Of a DNA stretch of 64,000 nucleotides, positions 8,698 to 17,935 are shown piece by piece. Within the stretch, counting starts at the first letter, position 1. Every line of letters starts with the position of its first letter. This DNA is from Nocardia bovistercoris (lineage in GTDB: Bacteria > Actinomycetota > Actinomycetes > Mycobacteriales > Mycobacteriaceae): the NCBI RefSeq assembly GCF_015674855.1, contig NZ_JADMLG010000001.1:487995-551994 (forward strand), in the 5' to 3' direction. A model generated the notes under the pieces. It saw only the letters and a program-made list of their open reading frames with translations, was not told where the DNA came from and ran no database searches. The position numbers and the translations under genes are program-made.

Positions 8698-8821
8698 GGA
8701 ACATGCCCGGCGGTGAGCCGGAGAAACCCGACCGGCCCTCCGCCGGTGAAACCCGACAGACCGCTCCGCCGGATCACCACTCTGGCGTGACGCCGCACGA
8801 GACCGTCACGAAAGGGCGTAC

Positions 8822-10192
<1,371 letters not shown>

Positions 10193-10206
10193 ATTCGCGT
10201 GTCCCG

Positions 10207-10251
10207 GATCGAGCCGCCTACCCGCACCGGTGGGCGGCTCGATCTATTTTT
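10207..10251 (+). terminator. Intrinsic terminator of sigA
   Basis: A perfect 12-bp stem (GATCGAGCCGCC with GGCGGCTCGATC) and a 14-base loop are followed by TATTTTTG. It is a canonical rho-independent terminator 14 bases after the sigA stop codon. Confidence 0.92.
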
Positions 10252-10527
10252 GCGGACCGAATCATGCGAGCCCGAGCCAGTGTTCGCGGCGAGGCAATTG
10301 TATAGCGTTGTCACACAATATCTTTCGCTTGCCTGCTCACAGCAGTGCACTCGACGCACGGCGTGACGGCGGAGCGTATCCGGGCATTGCTCGAGCAAAC
10401 TTAAATGTGACTGACGTCACCGAGTGGGATTCCTTTTTAATGCACGGTCGACCACACCCGGCCGTATCGTCTGAGCGACCAATCAGTCCGGTTCCGCCGG
10501 ACCGACTCAGCCGGTAGCGGGGATCCA
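10252..10527. other. AT-richer regulatory gap upstream of the MHYT gene
   Basis: With the terminator before it, the gap between sigA and the MHYT gene is 335 bases. This part is clearly less GC-rich than its surroundings. It contains a dyad ATTGT...ACAAT around 10296-10319, a CRP-like site at 10406-10421, and TTTTTAA near 10434. No open reading frame with a family match was seen. It probably carries the promoter of the MHYT-domain gene. Confidence 0.5.
10406..10421 (+). promoter_or_regulatory. CRP/FNR-type operator candidate
   Basis: TGTGA-N6-TCACC differs from the classic CRP consensus TGTGA-N6-TCACA only in the last base, and the inner GTGAC...GTCAC arms are a perfect palindrome. It lies 107 bases before the MHYT gene start, a plausible activator position. 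Confidence 0.5.
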
Positions 10528-11415
10528 GTGCTACACATTGACCATTTCAGTTACGGGTGGCTGACGCCCGTGCTGGCCTACATCATGTCCTTCGTCGGTT
10601 CACTGCTCGGATTGCAGTGCGCCGCGCGCGCCCGCGCGGGTGAGAGCAGGCCACTATGGCTCGGGCTGGCCGCACTGGCCATCGGCGGCACCGGCATCTG
10701 GGTCATGCATTTCATCGCGATGCTCGGGTTTTCGATCCGGGGCGCACAGATCCGCTTCGACGTCCCGGTCACGCTCCTGAGCGCCGCCACCGCCGTCGTC
10801 GTGGTTGGCATCGGCCTCGCACTCGTGCTGGCGCCGCAACCACATCCGCTCGCGCTCGGCGCGGGCGGCACGATCACCGGCCTCGGCGTCGGCGGCATGC
10901 ACTACACCGGCATGTTCGCGATGAAATCCAACGCGGAGATCAGCTACGACTGGCGAATCGTAGTGCTGTCACTGGTGATCGCCGTCGTAGCGGCCACCGC
11001 GGCCCTCTGGTTCACCGTTCACGTACGCGGTATGACCGCCGCCGTAGGCGCCTCACTGATCATGGGCGTAGCGGTCTGCGGCATGCACTACACCGGCATG
11101 GCAGGCACCCACGCGCACCTCGGTCACCATGGCGCCCCCACCGGCACCGACCCGCTGTCCATGCTCGCCCCCCTGATCGTGGCCAGCAGCCTGATCACCA
11201 TGCTCCTGCTGATCGCGGTAAGCCTGACCTCGATCGAACGCGACATGGACATCGACCTGCCACCGGTCCGCCCCGCCACCGTACGACCGACCACCGACGA
11301 CATAGCCCCACCTCCGAAAGACATGTTCCCCGAACCGGATAACTTCGGCCGAACCATCCCTCCCGACCCGGTGGGAACCCCGTACTGGCCATCGACCCGC
11401 CCACCGGCCCGCTGA
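10528..11415 (+). CDS. MHYT-domain integral membrane sensor protein
   Basis: This 295-residue protein has seven predicted transmembrane segments. MHYT signature repeats are visible: one diverged as WVMHFIAML and two canonical as GVGGMHYTGMFAM and AVCGMHYTGMAG. The Met/His residues at the membrane face are proposed in this family to bind copper and sense oxygen, CO or NO. No GGDEF, EAL or kinase domain follows; only a Pro-rich cytoplasmic tail of about 60 residues. It is therefore a stand-alone sensor or metal-binding membrane protein. It starts at GTG 10528 with a weak ribosome site, and a CRP-like site lies upstream. Confidence 0.88.
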   Translation: MLHIDHFSYGWLTPVLAYIMSFVGSLLGLQCAARARAGESRPLWLGLAALAIGGTGIWVMHFIAMLGFSIRGAQIRFDVPVTLLSAATAVVVVGIGLALVLAPQPHPLALGAGGTITGLGVGGMHYTGMFAMKSNAEISYDWRIVVLSLVIAVVAATAALWFTVHVRGMTAAVGASLIMGVAVCGMHYTGMAGTHAHLGHHGAPTGTDPLSMLAPLIVASSLITMLLLIAVSLTSIERDMDIDLPPVRPATVRPTTDDIAPPPKDMFPEPDNFGRTIPPDPVGTPYWPSTRPPAR

Positions 11416-11561
11416 CCCAGCCCGTCGGGTAGGCCGAAACCCTCAACTCCATACGGGCAGGCAATCCCCAAACCCTCCGAACAACCCACCCACGTACCCC
11501 GAAACCCGCAGTTCACCCGGCCCACCCCACCAACTGCCTCAACACACGGCAGACTCATACC

Positions 11562-12329
11562 GTGGACGCCACCCCCCTTGCGCGAACACCGTCCCCCTGG
11601 ACCGACACCATCAGCCTCCGCGAGGAATTACGCACCGCCGCGGACCACCTACGCGCCCCACGCCTGCTCCACCGAATCCTCCCCGCCATCCGCGCCCACC
11701 TCGGCGCCGCCCCCGCCAGCACCGCCTACGCTTTCACCCTGTTCATAACGTGGTGGACCCTACGCGGAGTAGGCCCCGCCGTGGAACGCCGCCTGATCCT
11801 GTCGGCCTCCACGAACCTCTACAACATGCGCCACAACCCGGTCCAGGTACTGGTCGCCTCGGCCTTCTGGACCGAGGGCGACTTCCCTTGGCTGACCATC
11901 GCCGAATTCCTGGTCCTGATGGCCGCCGCCGAACGCTGGCTCGGCACCACCCGCTGGATCGCCTTGTTCGCGACCGGCCACATCGGCGCGACCCTGCTCA
12001 CCGTGACCGCAATAGATCACGCCATCGACCGCGGCCTGATCCCCGTACGCGTCGCCATGGCCGCCGACGTCGGCACCAGCTACGGATTCACCGCGGTCCT
12101 GGCGGCCATGGCCTTCCGCTTCCGCGGCTTGGTGCGCCTGCTGTGGGCCTGCGCACTGTTGGCGGTGCTGCTGACCGCACTCGGTTTCGGCCCGACCTTC
12201 ACCGACTACGGACACCTCTGCGCCGCGGTCATCGGCTTGCTGGTCGGATCCGTCGCAAGCGTGTTCTGGCGCAGAATCGAACGCTACCGCGCCGCTCGCG
12301 CGGTAGCGGAGACCGCGGAACAGCACTGA
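11562..12329 (+). CDS. Rhomboid-like integral membrane protein
   Basis: This 255-residue polytopic protein belongs to the actinobacterial rhomboid-like group. Hydrophobic segments include AYAFTLFITWWTLRG and LFATGHIGATLLT. The candidate catalytic serine is in DVGTSYGFTAVLAAMAF and the candidate histidine in DYGHLCAAVIGLLVG, spaced as in rhomboid proteases. The GxSx motif is not perfect (GTSYG), so activity inside the membrane is uncertain. The N-terminal 40 residues are cytoplasmic. It starts at GTG 11562 with no obvious ribosome site, and ends 11 bases from the convergent antiporter gene. Confidence 0.7.
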   Translation: MDATPLARTPSPWTDTISLREELRTAADHLRAPRLLHRILPAIRAHLGAAPASTAYAFTLFITWWTLRGVGPAVERRLILSASTNLYNMRHNPVQVLVASAFWTEGDFPWLTIAEFLVLMAAAERWLGTTRWIALFATGHIGATLLTVTAIDHAIDRGLIPVRVAMAADVGTSYGFTAVLAAMAFRFRGLVRLLWACALLAVLLTALGFGPTFTDYGHLCAAVIGLLVGSVASVFWRRIERYRAARAVAETAEQH

Positions 12330-12340
12330 GCGGGCCCGTA

Positions 12341-13522
12341 TCAACCCGAGACAGCGGGGCCGGTGCGCCGCTGGAACGCACCGAACACCGGTTCGGCCAC
12401 CCTGGCCACCACCGGCCCGAGTATCGCCATCAACAGCACGTAGGCCGAGGCAAGCGCCGCGAGGTCCCCGTCGACCGCGCCGATGGTCACGGCCAGCCCC
12501 GCGATGACGATCGAGAACTCACCGCGCGCCACCAGCGCCGCGCCGGTGCGGGCGCGCCCCATCCGTCCGATGCCTTGCCGCGCCGCCGCCCACCAGCCGG
12601 TGCCGACCTTGGTGAGCAGGGTGAGCGCCGCGAGCAGGATCGCCCAGCCGAGCACCGGCGGGATCGCCTGCGGATCGGTGCTCAGCCCGAACGCGACGAA
12701 GAAGATGGCGGCGAACAGGTCGCGCAGCGGTTCCAGCAGTTTCGCGGCTTCGGCCGCGGTGGATCCCGAGATGGCGATGCCGAGCAGGAAGGCGCCCACC
12801 GCGGCGGAGACGTTGAGCGCCGAGGCCGCGCCCGCGACCAGCAGCGCCGCGCCGAGCAGTTTCAGCAGGAACACCTCGTTGTCGGAGCTGTCGACGATGG
12901 CCGAGACGTAGCGCCCGTAGCGCAGCGCGACCACGAGCACCAGGGTGACCGTGGCCAGCGCGATCCCGAGCCCTTCCAGCCCGGCGAACAGGCTCATGCC
13001 CGCCAGCACGGTGGTGAGCACCGGCAGGTAGATCGCCATCGTCAGATCCTCGAACACCAGGATCGACAGGATGACCGGGGTTTCGCGGTTGCCGAGCCTG
13101 CCGAGGTCGTTGAGCACCTTGGCGACGATGCCCGAGGAGGAGATGTAGGTGACCCCGGCCATCGTGATGGCCCCCTCGAAGCCCCAGCCGAGCAGCAGGG
13201 CCACCAGCGCGCCCGGTGTGGCGTTGGCGACGATGTCGACCAGTCCCGCCGCCCACGAGCGCCGCAGGCCGGTCACGAGTTCGGCGGCGGTGTACTCGAG
13301 GCCGAGCAGCAGCAGGAGCAGGACGACGCCGATCTCACTGGCGATCTGGCCGAATTCGTTGGCCGCGCCGAGTTCGACGAATCCGCCTTGTCCGAAGGCG
13401 AGTCCGCCGAGCAGGTACAGCGGGATGGGCGACATGCCGACCCGGTCGGCGACGCGGCCGAGCATTCCCAGCGCGAACAACACCGCCCCGAGCTCGAGTA
13501 ACGCGAGCGCGGTGGCGTGCAC
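12341..13522 (-). CDS. CPA2-family cation/proton antiporter (KefB-like)
   Basis: This 393-residue protein has about 12 transmembrane segments and is a monovalent cation/proton antiporter, probably K+/H+ or Na+/H+. Family markers are LLGGLAFGQGG, EIGVVLLLLLLGLEYT, SSSGIVAKVL, LVFEDLTMAIYLPV with the conserved acidic residue, AAVGAFLLGIAISGS and the C-terminal LVARGEFSIVIAGLA. It has no RCK/TrkA-N domain of its own. The regulator is encoded immediately upstream, 3 bases away, so the two form an operon and likely a complex that controls pH or potassium. Confidence 0.92.
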   Translation of the reverse strand: MHATALALLELGAVLFALGMLGRVADRVGMSPIPLYLLGGLAFGQGGFVELGAANEFGQIASEIGVVLLLLLLGLEYTAAELVTGLRRSWAAGLVDIVANATPGALVALLLGWGFEGAITMAGVTYISSSGIVAKVLNDLGRLGNRETPVILSILVFEDLTMAIYLPVLTTVLAGMSLFAGLEGLGIALATVTLVLVVALRYGRYVSAIVDSSDNEVFLLKLLGAALLVAGAASALNVSAAVGAFLLGIAISGSTAAEAAKLLEPLRDLFAAIFFVAFGLSTDPQAIPPVLGWAILLAALTLLTKVGTGWWAAARQGIGRMGRARTGAALVARGEFSIVIAGLAVTIGAVDGDLAALASAYVLLMAILGPVVARVAEPVFGAFQRRTGPAVSG

Positions 13523-13525
13523 GGG

Positions 13526-14008
13526 TCACCCGTGCGACAGGATCTTCGCGGCGGCGTCGAGGCCGTCCGGGGTGCCGACGACCACGAGCACGTCGTCGGC
13601 GGCGAAGGTGAAATCGGGGCCGGGCGATGGATGCAGCTGACCCGCGCGCATGACCGCGACGATGGACGCCTTGGTGCGGGTGCGCATGGCGGTCTCGCCG
13701 AGTGTGCGCCCCTCGTAGGGGGAATCGGAGTTCACCGGGAGTTGCCTGGTGGTGATTCCCGGTAGCTCGCGGTGGTCCTCGCGGAGTTGTTCGACCAGCT
13801 GCGGCGCGCCGAGCAGATTCGCCAGGACCGCGGCTTCGTCGGTGGTGAGCGGGATCTGCGCGGCACAGGCGTCGGGATCGTCGAGTTTGGAGACGATCAG
13901 ATCGATGCCGCCGTCGCGGTGGTCGACCACACCGATGCGGCGGCCGGAGCGGGCCTGGAAGTCCTTGCGTACCCCGATTCCGGGCAATGCGGTGACATCG
14001 ACGTTCAC
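13526..14008 (-). CDS. TrkA-C (RCK-C) regulatory subunit of the antiporter
   Basis: This 160-residue soluble protein resembles KhtT/AmhM-type subunits. The N-terminal half starts with NVDVTALPGIGVRKDF and has a small domain ending near REDHRELPGIT. The C-terminal RCK-C half includes LGETAMRTRTKASIVAVMRAG and the terminal FAADDVLVVVGTPDGL. RCK-C domains bind a nucleotide such as cyclic di-AMP, or ions, and gate the partner transporter; which ligand applies here is not known. GTG start at 14008. The gene lies directly upstream of the antiporter. Confidence 0.9.
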   Translation of the reverse strand: MNVDVTALPGIGVRKDFQARSGRRIGVVDHRDGGIDLIVSKLDDPDACAAQIPLTTDEAAVLANLLGAPQLVEQLREDHRELPGITTRQLPVNSDSPYEGRTLGETAMRTRTKASIVAVMRAGQLHPSPGPDFTFAADDVLVVVGTPDGLDAAAKILSHG

Positions 14009-14128
14009 CTCTCCACACTAACTCTCGACGCGCCCGTCGCGCCGGACAGCCCCGTCGGCGCGGCTCGCCGATGCGACTCATCAGTTCGACCGACTCGCCG
14101 ACGGCGCGCGCTGTGCTGTGATGGGGCG

Positions 14129-15364
14129 ATGAAGCGGTGGGCTGCGCTGTCGGATACCGCACAGGATGTGCTGATCGCACTGTTCGGGTTCGCCGTCGGC
14201 GCGGTGCTCTACGCGTCCGGTCTGTACCCGATGTCCGGCGGGGCGACCCGGCAGCCGCTGTGGACGCGGTTCGCGGTGCTCACCCTGCTCTGCGCGGTGG
14301 CGTTGTGGCGGCGACGGCGCCCCGTGGTCGCGCTGGCCGCCGGACTCGTGCCGTTCGGCCTCGACCTGGCGCTCGGCGCGACGGTGCCGGTGTGGCTGCT
14401 GTACTCCGACCTGATCTACGCGGCCGTCCTCTACGGCGCCCGCGCGCGGGCGAGGGCGGTCCTGTGGATCTGCGCCGCCGTATCCGCCACGCTGACCGTC
14501 GGGATCTTCGTTGCCACCGGCGACTGGCGGAATCTGGCGTTGGCCTGCGCCTGCGCGCTCGCCTTCGTCGGCACCCCGATCTGGTGGGCGCTGCAGGTGC
14601 GCACCCACAAGGAGATCGCCGCCGCCGAACGCCACCGCGCGCAGGCGATGTCGCTGGTGGCCGATCTGGACCGACGCGCCGCCATCGCCGACGAGCGCAC
14701 CACCATGGCACGCGACCTGCACGACGTGATCGCCGGACATCTCAGCGCCATCGCACTGCAATCCGAGGCCGCGCTCGGGGTGCTCGGCCGCCGCGAGGAC
14801 GATCCGGTGTCCGGGATCATGGGTTCGATCCGCGCCAACAGCGTCGAGGCCCTGCGGGAGATGCGCACGATGATCGGCCTGTTGCGCGACGACGGCGACG
14901 ACGAGGAGACCGCGGCGCCGCGCGGGCTCGACCAGTTGCCGATTCTGGCGGACGCGGCGCGGGCCGCCGGAACCGTCGTGCGGGTGCGGGATTCGCGCGG
15001 GTGCGCGGCGCTGCCGAGGGCGGTGGACCAGGCCGCCTATCGCATCGCGCAGGAGGCGCTGACCAACGCCATGAAACACGCGCCGGGCCGGGCCGTAGAC
15101 CTCACCGTCCGCGCCGACGCGACGAGTCTGCTGCTCTCGGTCCGCAATCCGCTGCCCGCGCCCGGCCACTCGCGCGCCGAGAGCGCGACCGGACATCGCG
15201 GCCTGGCGAATATGCGGCAACGCGCCACGGTCCTCGGCGGCACCTTGCGCGCGGGCCGTGACCGGTCCGACTGGGAGGTCCGCGCCGAACTCCCACTGAC
15301 CGACACCGGCGCGCGGGCGGACATCGCGCGCGGACTCGTCCGCGAGAATCGGGAGGGTAGATGA
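14129..15364 (+). CDS. NarL-family sensor histidine kinase
   Basis: This 411-residue membrane kinase has four or five N-terminal transmembrane helices and no clear extracytoplasmic sensor domain. A HisKA_3 dimerisation helix carries the phosphorylated histidine at about residue 198 (ARDLHDVIAGHLSAIALQSE). The HATPase domain shows YRIAQEALTNAMKHA and GHRGLANMRQRATVLGG. The signal is unknown; such kinases often sense membrane stress or ligands within the bilayer. Its stop overlaps the response-regulator start (ATGA), so the pair is translationally coupled. Confidence 0.95.
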   Translation: MKRWAALSDTAQDVLIALFGFAVGAVLYASGLYPMSGGATRQPLWTRFAVLTLLCAVALWRRRRPVVALAAGLVPFGLDLALGATVPVWLLYSDLIYAAVLYGARARARAVLWICAAVSATLTVGIFVATGDWRNLALACACALAFVGTPIWWALQVRTHKEIAAAERHRAQAMSLVADLDRRAAIADERTTMARDLHDVIAGHLSAIALQSEAALGVLGRREDDPVSGIMGSIRANSVEALREMRTMIGLLRDDGDDEETAAPRGLDQLPILADAARAAGTVVRVRDSRGCAALPRAVDQAAYRIAQEALTNAMKHAPGRAVDLTVRADATSLLLSVRNPLPAPGHSRAESATGHRGLANMRQRATVLGGTLRAGRDRSDWEVRAELPLTDTGARADIARGLVRENREGR

Positions 15365-16011
15365 CGATTCGAGTGCTGATCGCCGATGACCACGGCGCGA
15401 TCCGCGTCGGTCTGCGGATGATCCTCGACGACGCCGACGGCATCGAGGTGGTCGGCGAGGCCGCCGACGGAGATATCGCGATCCGCCAGGCCAGGGCATT
15501 GCGCCCGGATGTGGTGCTGATGGATGTGCGGATGCCCGGCGTCGACGGCATCACCGCCACCGAGCGGATCACCGCCGACGGCCTGGCCGAGGTCCTTGTG
15601 CTCACCACCTTCGACCTGGACGACTACGTGCTGCGCACCCTGCGCGCCGGCGCGTCCGGATTCATCCTCAAGTCGACTTCGGCTCGCGCGCTGGTGGATT
15701 CGGTGCGCGCGGTGGCCGCGGGCGACGGGGTGCTCGCACCGGAGGTGACGCGCGCGGTGATCAGCGGCTTCGCCGCGGGCGATGCCGAGACCGCGGCCGC
15801 CCCCGTCGGGCTCGACGAACTGACCGAGCGCGAACGCGAGGTGCTCGACTGCCTCGGCGACGGCCTGTCCAACGCCCAGATCGCGGCCCGTCTGTTCATC
15901 GGGCAGACCACCGTGAAGACCCACGTGTCACGAGTGCTGACCAAACTGGGCGTGCGGTCGCGGGTGCAGGCCGCGATCCTCGTGCGCGGGCTCGACGGTC
16001 GAGCGGACTGA
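15361..16011 (+). CDS. NarL/LuxR-family response regulator
   Basis: This 216-residue regulator has a receiver domain with phosphoacceptor Asp55 (VVLMDVRMPG), acidic pocket ADD near residues 8-10 and the conserved Lys in FILKSTSARALVDS. The LuxR-type helix-turn-helix at about residues 150-210 includes LTEREREVLDCLGDGLSNAQIAARL and TTVKTHVSRVLTKLG. It is the cognate partner of the kinase it overlaps. Its targets cannot be read here; no transporter gene is adjacent, unlike many pairs of this class. Confidence 0.95.
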   Translation: MTIRVLIADDHGAIRVGLRMILDDADGIEVVGEAADGDIAIRQARALRPDVVLMDVRMPGVDGITATERITADGLAEVLVLTTFDLDDYVLRTLRAGASGFILKSTSARALVDSVRAVAAGDGVLAPEVTRAVISGFAAGDAETAAAPVGLDELTEREREVLDCLGDGLSNAQIAARLFIGQTTVKTHVSRVLTKLGVRSRVQAAILVRGLDGRAD

Positions 16012-16065
16012 GTCGAGTCACGGTGAGAAGATTTCGATCGGGCCGAGGCTCGACCGGGCCGCGTT

Positions 16066-16455
16066 TCACGACTGCTCGGCTACCAATGGCGCGAAGACGC
16101 CGTCGGGACCGGGCCGGTACTCCTGGACCGCGACCACGGCGCCGACCGGCAGCGGGCCGTACAGGTGGGGAAACAGCATCGATTCCGGGTCGCCCGGTAC
16201 CCCCGGTTCCCATTTCACGGGCGAACCGACCCGCGCGGGGTCGACGCGAAGCAGCACCAGATCGCGGCGACCGGCGAAGAGCCGATTGGCGGGCAGGTGG
16301 ACCTGCGCGGGCGTGGACAGGTGCACGAAGCCTATGTCCTCGAACGAGGATGGCCGATATCCGCCGGCTTGCCGCGCGGTCAGCCATTCTTCGAGAGTGC
16401 ACAGATGAACAAGCGTGTGAGTGTCGTGGATCACGGGTAATCTCCCGGTAGACAA
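16066..16455 (-). CDS. DUF952 family protein
   Basis: This 129-residue protein shows DUF952 hallmarks: a first segment resembling HLCTLEEWLTARQAGGYRP, the central GFVHLSTPAQV, DLVLLRVDPARVGSPVKWEP, and the late FPHLYGPLPVGAVVAV. DUF952 proteins are small, possibly ADP-ribosyltransferase-fold enzymes, with no firm function. It converges on the two-component pair with about 50 bases between. The ATG at 16455 is used. Confidence 0.85.
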   Translation of the reverse strand: MSTGRLPVIHDTHTLVHLCTLEEWLTARQAGGYRPSSFEDIGFVHLSTPAQVHLPANRLFAGRRDLVLLRVDPARVGSPVKWEPGVPGDPESMLFPHLYGPLPVGAVVAVQEYRPGPDGVFAPLVAEQS

Positions 16456-16711
16456 CTGGATCGGCCGGATCGAGGCGTGAACGAGAAGGTGGTGGACGAA
16501 CCGAGGCCGCGATGTTCGCTGACGGCGTAATCGCAGGTCATGTTATCGAAAACACACTGAATCATTCGCGGGAACAAAGCCCCCGTCCCGAACGTCTGAC
16601 AAAGTAGTCATACCACTGCTGGGAAGTAGCGGTTGCGAGCCTCGCGGAGTGACCACGAGGCCCCACACCAGGTGAACGGACTGTAGTGCCGGGAGCCAGG
16701 ACGGAGGAGTC

Positions 16712-16906
16712 ATGCCAGGAACCCTGACAAGCACCCCACTGACCGCGGTCGATCGTTGCGACCGCTGCGGTGCGGCGGCACGGGTACGTGCCACGCTGCC
16801 CGCAGGTGGAGAGTTGCTCTTCTGCCAGCACCACGCGAACGAACACATGGATCGCTTGCGCGAGCTGGACGCCGTGATCGATACGGAGTCTGCGCCCGCG
16901 CTCTGA
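16712..16906 (+). CDS. Small zinc-ribbon protein (DUF7455 type)
   Basis: This 64-residue protein carries two metal-ligand pairs, CDRCGAAA and CQHHANEH, so one zinc is likely bound. It is conserved as a small protein near sigA/sigB loci of actinobacteria. The function is unknown; candidates are nucleic-acid or protein-partner binding. ACGGAGGAGTC precedes the ATG at 16712. A strong hairpin lies just downstream. Confidence 0.8.
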   Translation: MPGTLTSTPLTAVDRCDRCGAAARVRATLPAGGELLFCQHHANEHMDRLRELDAVIDTESAPAL

Positions 16907-16963
16907 ACCGGTGGTATTCGCGTCCCGACACAACAGCATCGAACAACAGAACATCGCATTGAC

Positions 16964-16994
16964 CGACAGCGGGCGACAACGTCGCCCGCTGTCG
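16964..16994 (+). terminator. Intrinsic terminator hairpin after the zinc-ribbon gene
   Basis: A perfect 14-bp stem (CGACAGCGGGCGAC with GTCGCCCGCTGTCG) has only a 3-base loop. It lies between the small zinc-ribbon gene and the convergent tetR gene and can serve both. Confidence 0.8.
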
Positions 16995-17049
16995 CTGTGT
17001 CAGGAGGGCATCCCGCCGGGGCAGGACGGCATCCACGGCGGAGCGGGAG

Positions 17050-17811
17050 TCAGCGTCTCGGTCCCGCCGGATCCGCGAAAATGCCGTCGAGCAGGCGCGC
17101 GAGCCCGTATTCGAACGCGTCGTCCGGATCGCCCGGCGCCTGGTAGTGCTCCCCCACCGTCGCGCCGACCCGCGCGGCGAGCGGGAATTCCGACTCGGGC
17201 ATGAGCTCGTCGAGCAGCGGTCCGTGCTCCTCCCACCACCGCTGGTCGCTGAGCGCCCGCGTCTCCCGGATCGCGGCGATCGCCATACGCGCGTTGCCGG
17301 TGGCGAAATCGGTGAGCGTCGCGATCACCCGGTCCATGTCCAGATCCGACAGACCGATGCCGTCGACGGCCGCGAGCTGCCGTTCGTAGCGGCGGATGCG
17401 TCCCGGTCCGAGTACGAGTCGCCAGGGGGAGACCTCGAGCAGCCACGGGTGCGCCAGGTATTCGTCGCGGACGCCGCGGGCGATGGCGCCCATCCGGCGG
17501 CGCGGGGACGCCGAGGGGTCGATGGGGGCGTCGGTTTCGGCGACGGCGTCGACCATGAGCACCGTCAGCGCCTCCTTGCTCGGCACATAGGTGTAGAGGC
17601 TCATCGGGCGCAGGCCGAGTTCGGCGGCGACGGTCCGCATCGAGACCCGCTCGTAGCCGTCCCGATCGGCGACGGCGATGGCGGTCGCGACCACGGTGTC
17701 CACGCTGACCTTCGGTTTGGGTCCGCGGATACCTCCGCGCGGCGGCGCCATATGACGCCACAGCAGCGTCATCAGCTGCTCGACCTGATGGGTGGCGGTG
17801 TCCTCGGTCAC
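17050..17811 (-). CDS. TetR-family regulator with TetR_C_1 (tetracycline-repressor-type) domain
   Basis: This 253-residue protein has an extended basic N-terminus (PPRGGIRGPKPKVSVDTVV). The TetR helix-turn-helix reads DGYERVSMRTVAAELGLRPMSLYTYVPSKEAL at about residues 48-80. The C-terminal ligand-binding half includes YLAHPWLLEVSPWRLVLGPGRIRRYE and DAFEYGLARLLDGI, typical of the TetR_C_1 family. It is divergent from the SNF2 helicase gene. A palindrome GTACAGTGTAC in the shared gap is a candidate operator, implying autoregulation and possibly control of the helicase operon. Confidence 0.92.
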   Translation of the reverse strand: MTEDTATHQVEQLMTLLWRHMAPPRGGIRGPKPKVSVDTVVATAIAVADRDGYERVSMRTVAAELGLRPMSLYTYVPSKEALTVLMVDAVAETDAPIDPSASPRRRMGAIARGVRDEYLAHPWLLEVSPWRLVLGPGRIRRYERQLAAVDGIGLSDLDMDRVIATLTDFATGNARMAIAAIRETRALSDQRWWEEHGPLLDELMPESEFPLAARVGATVGEHYQAPGDPDDAFEYGLARLLDGIFADPAGPRR

Positions 17812-17840
17812 GGATGCCCTCGCGATGCGGAATCAATTCG

Positions 17841-17851
17841 GTACAGTGTAC
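17841..17851. promoter_or_regulatory. Candidate TetR operator palindrome
   Basis: GTACAGTGTAC is a perfect inverted repeat around one central base, 30 bases upstream of the tetR start and in front of the divergent SNF2 gene. TetR autoregulatory operators commonly sit here. Confidence 0.4.
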
Positions 17852-17935
17852 GTTATAGCGATACTCCGTACGCCATACGACGATCGAGGTATCACCCTGT
17901 CGAGCACACAGGCCACCTATCTGCCCGACCGCCAC

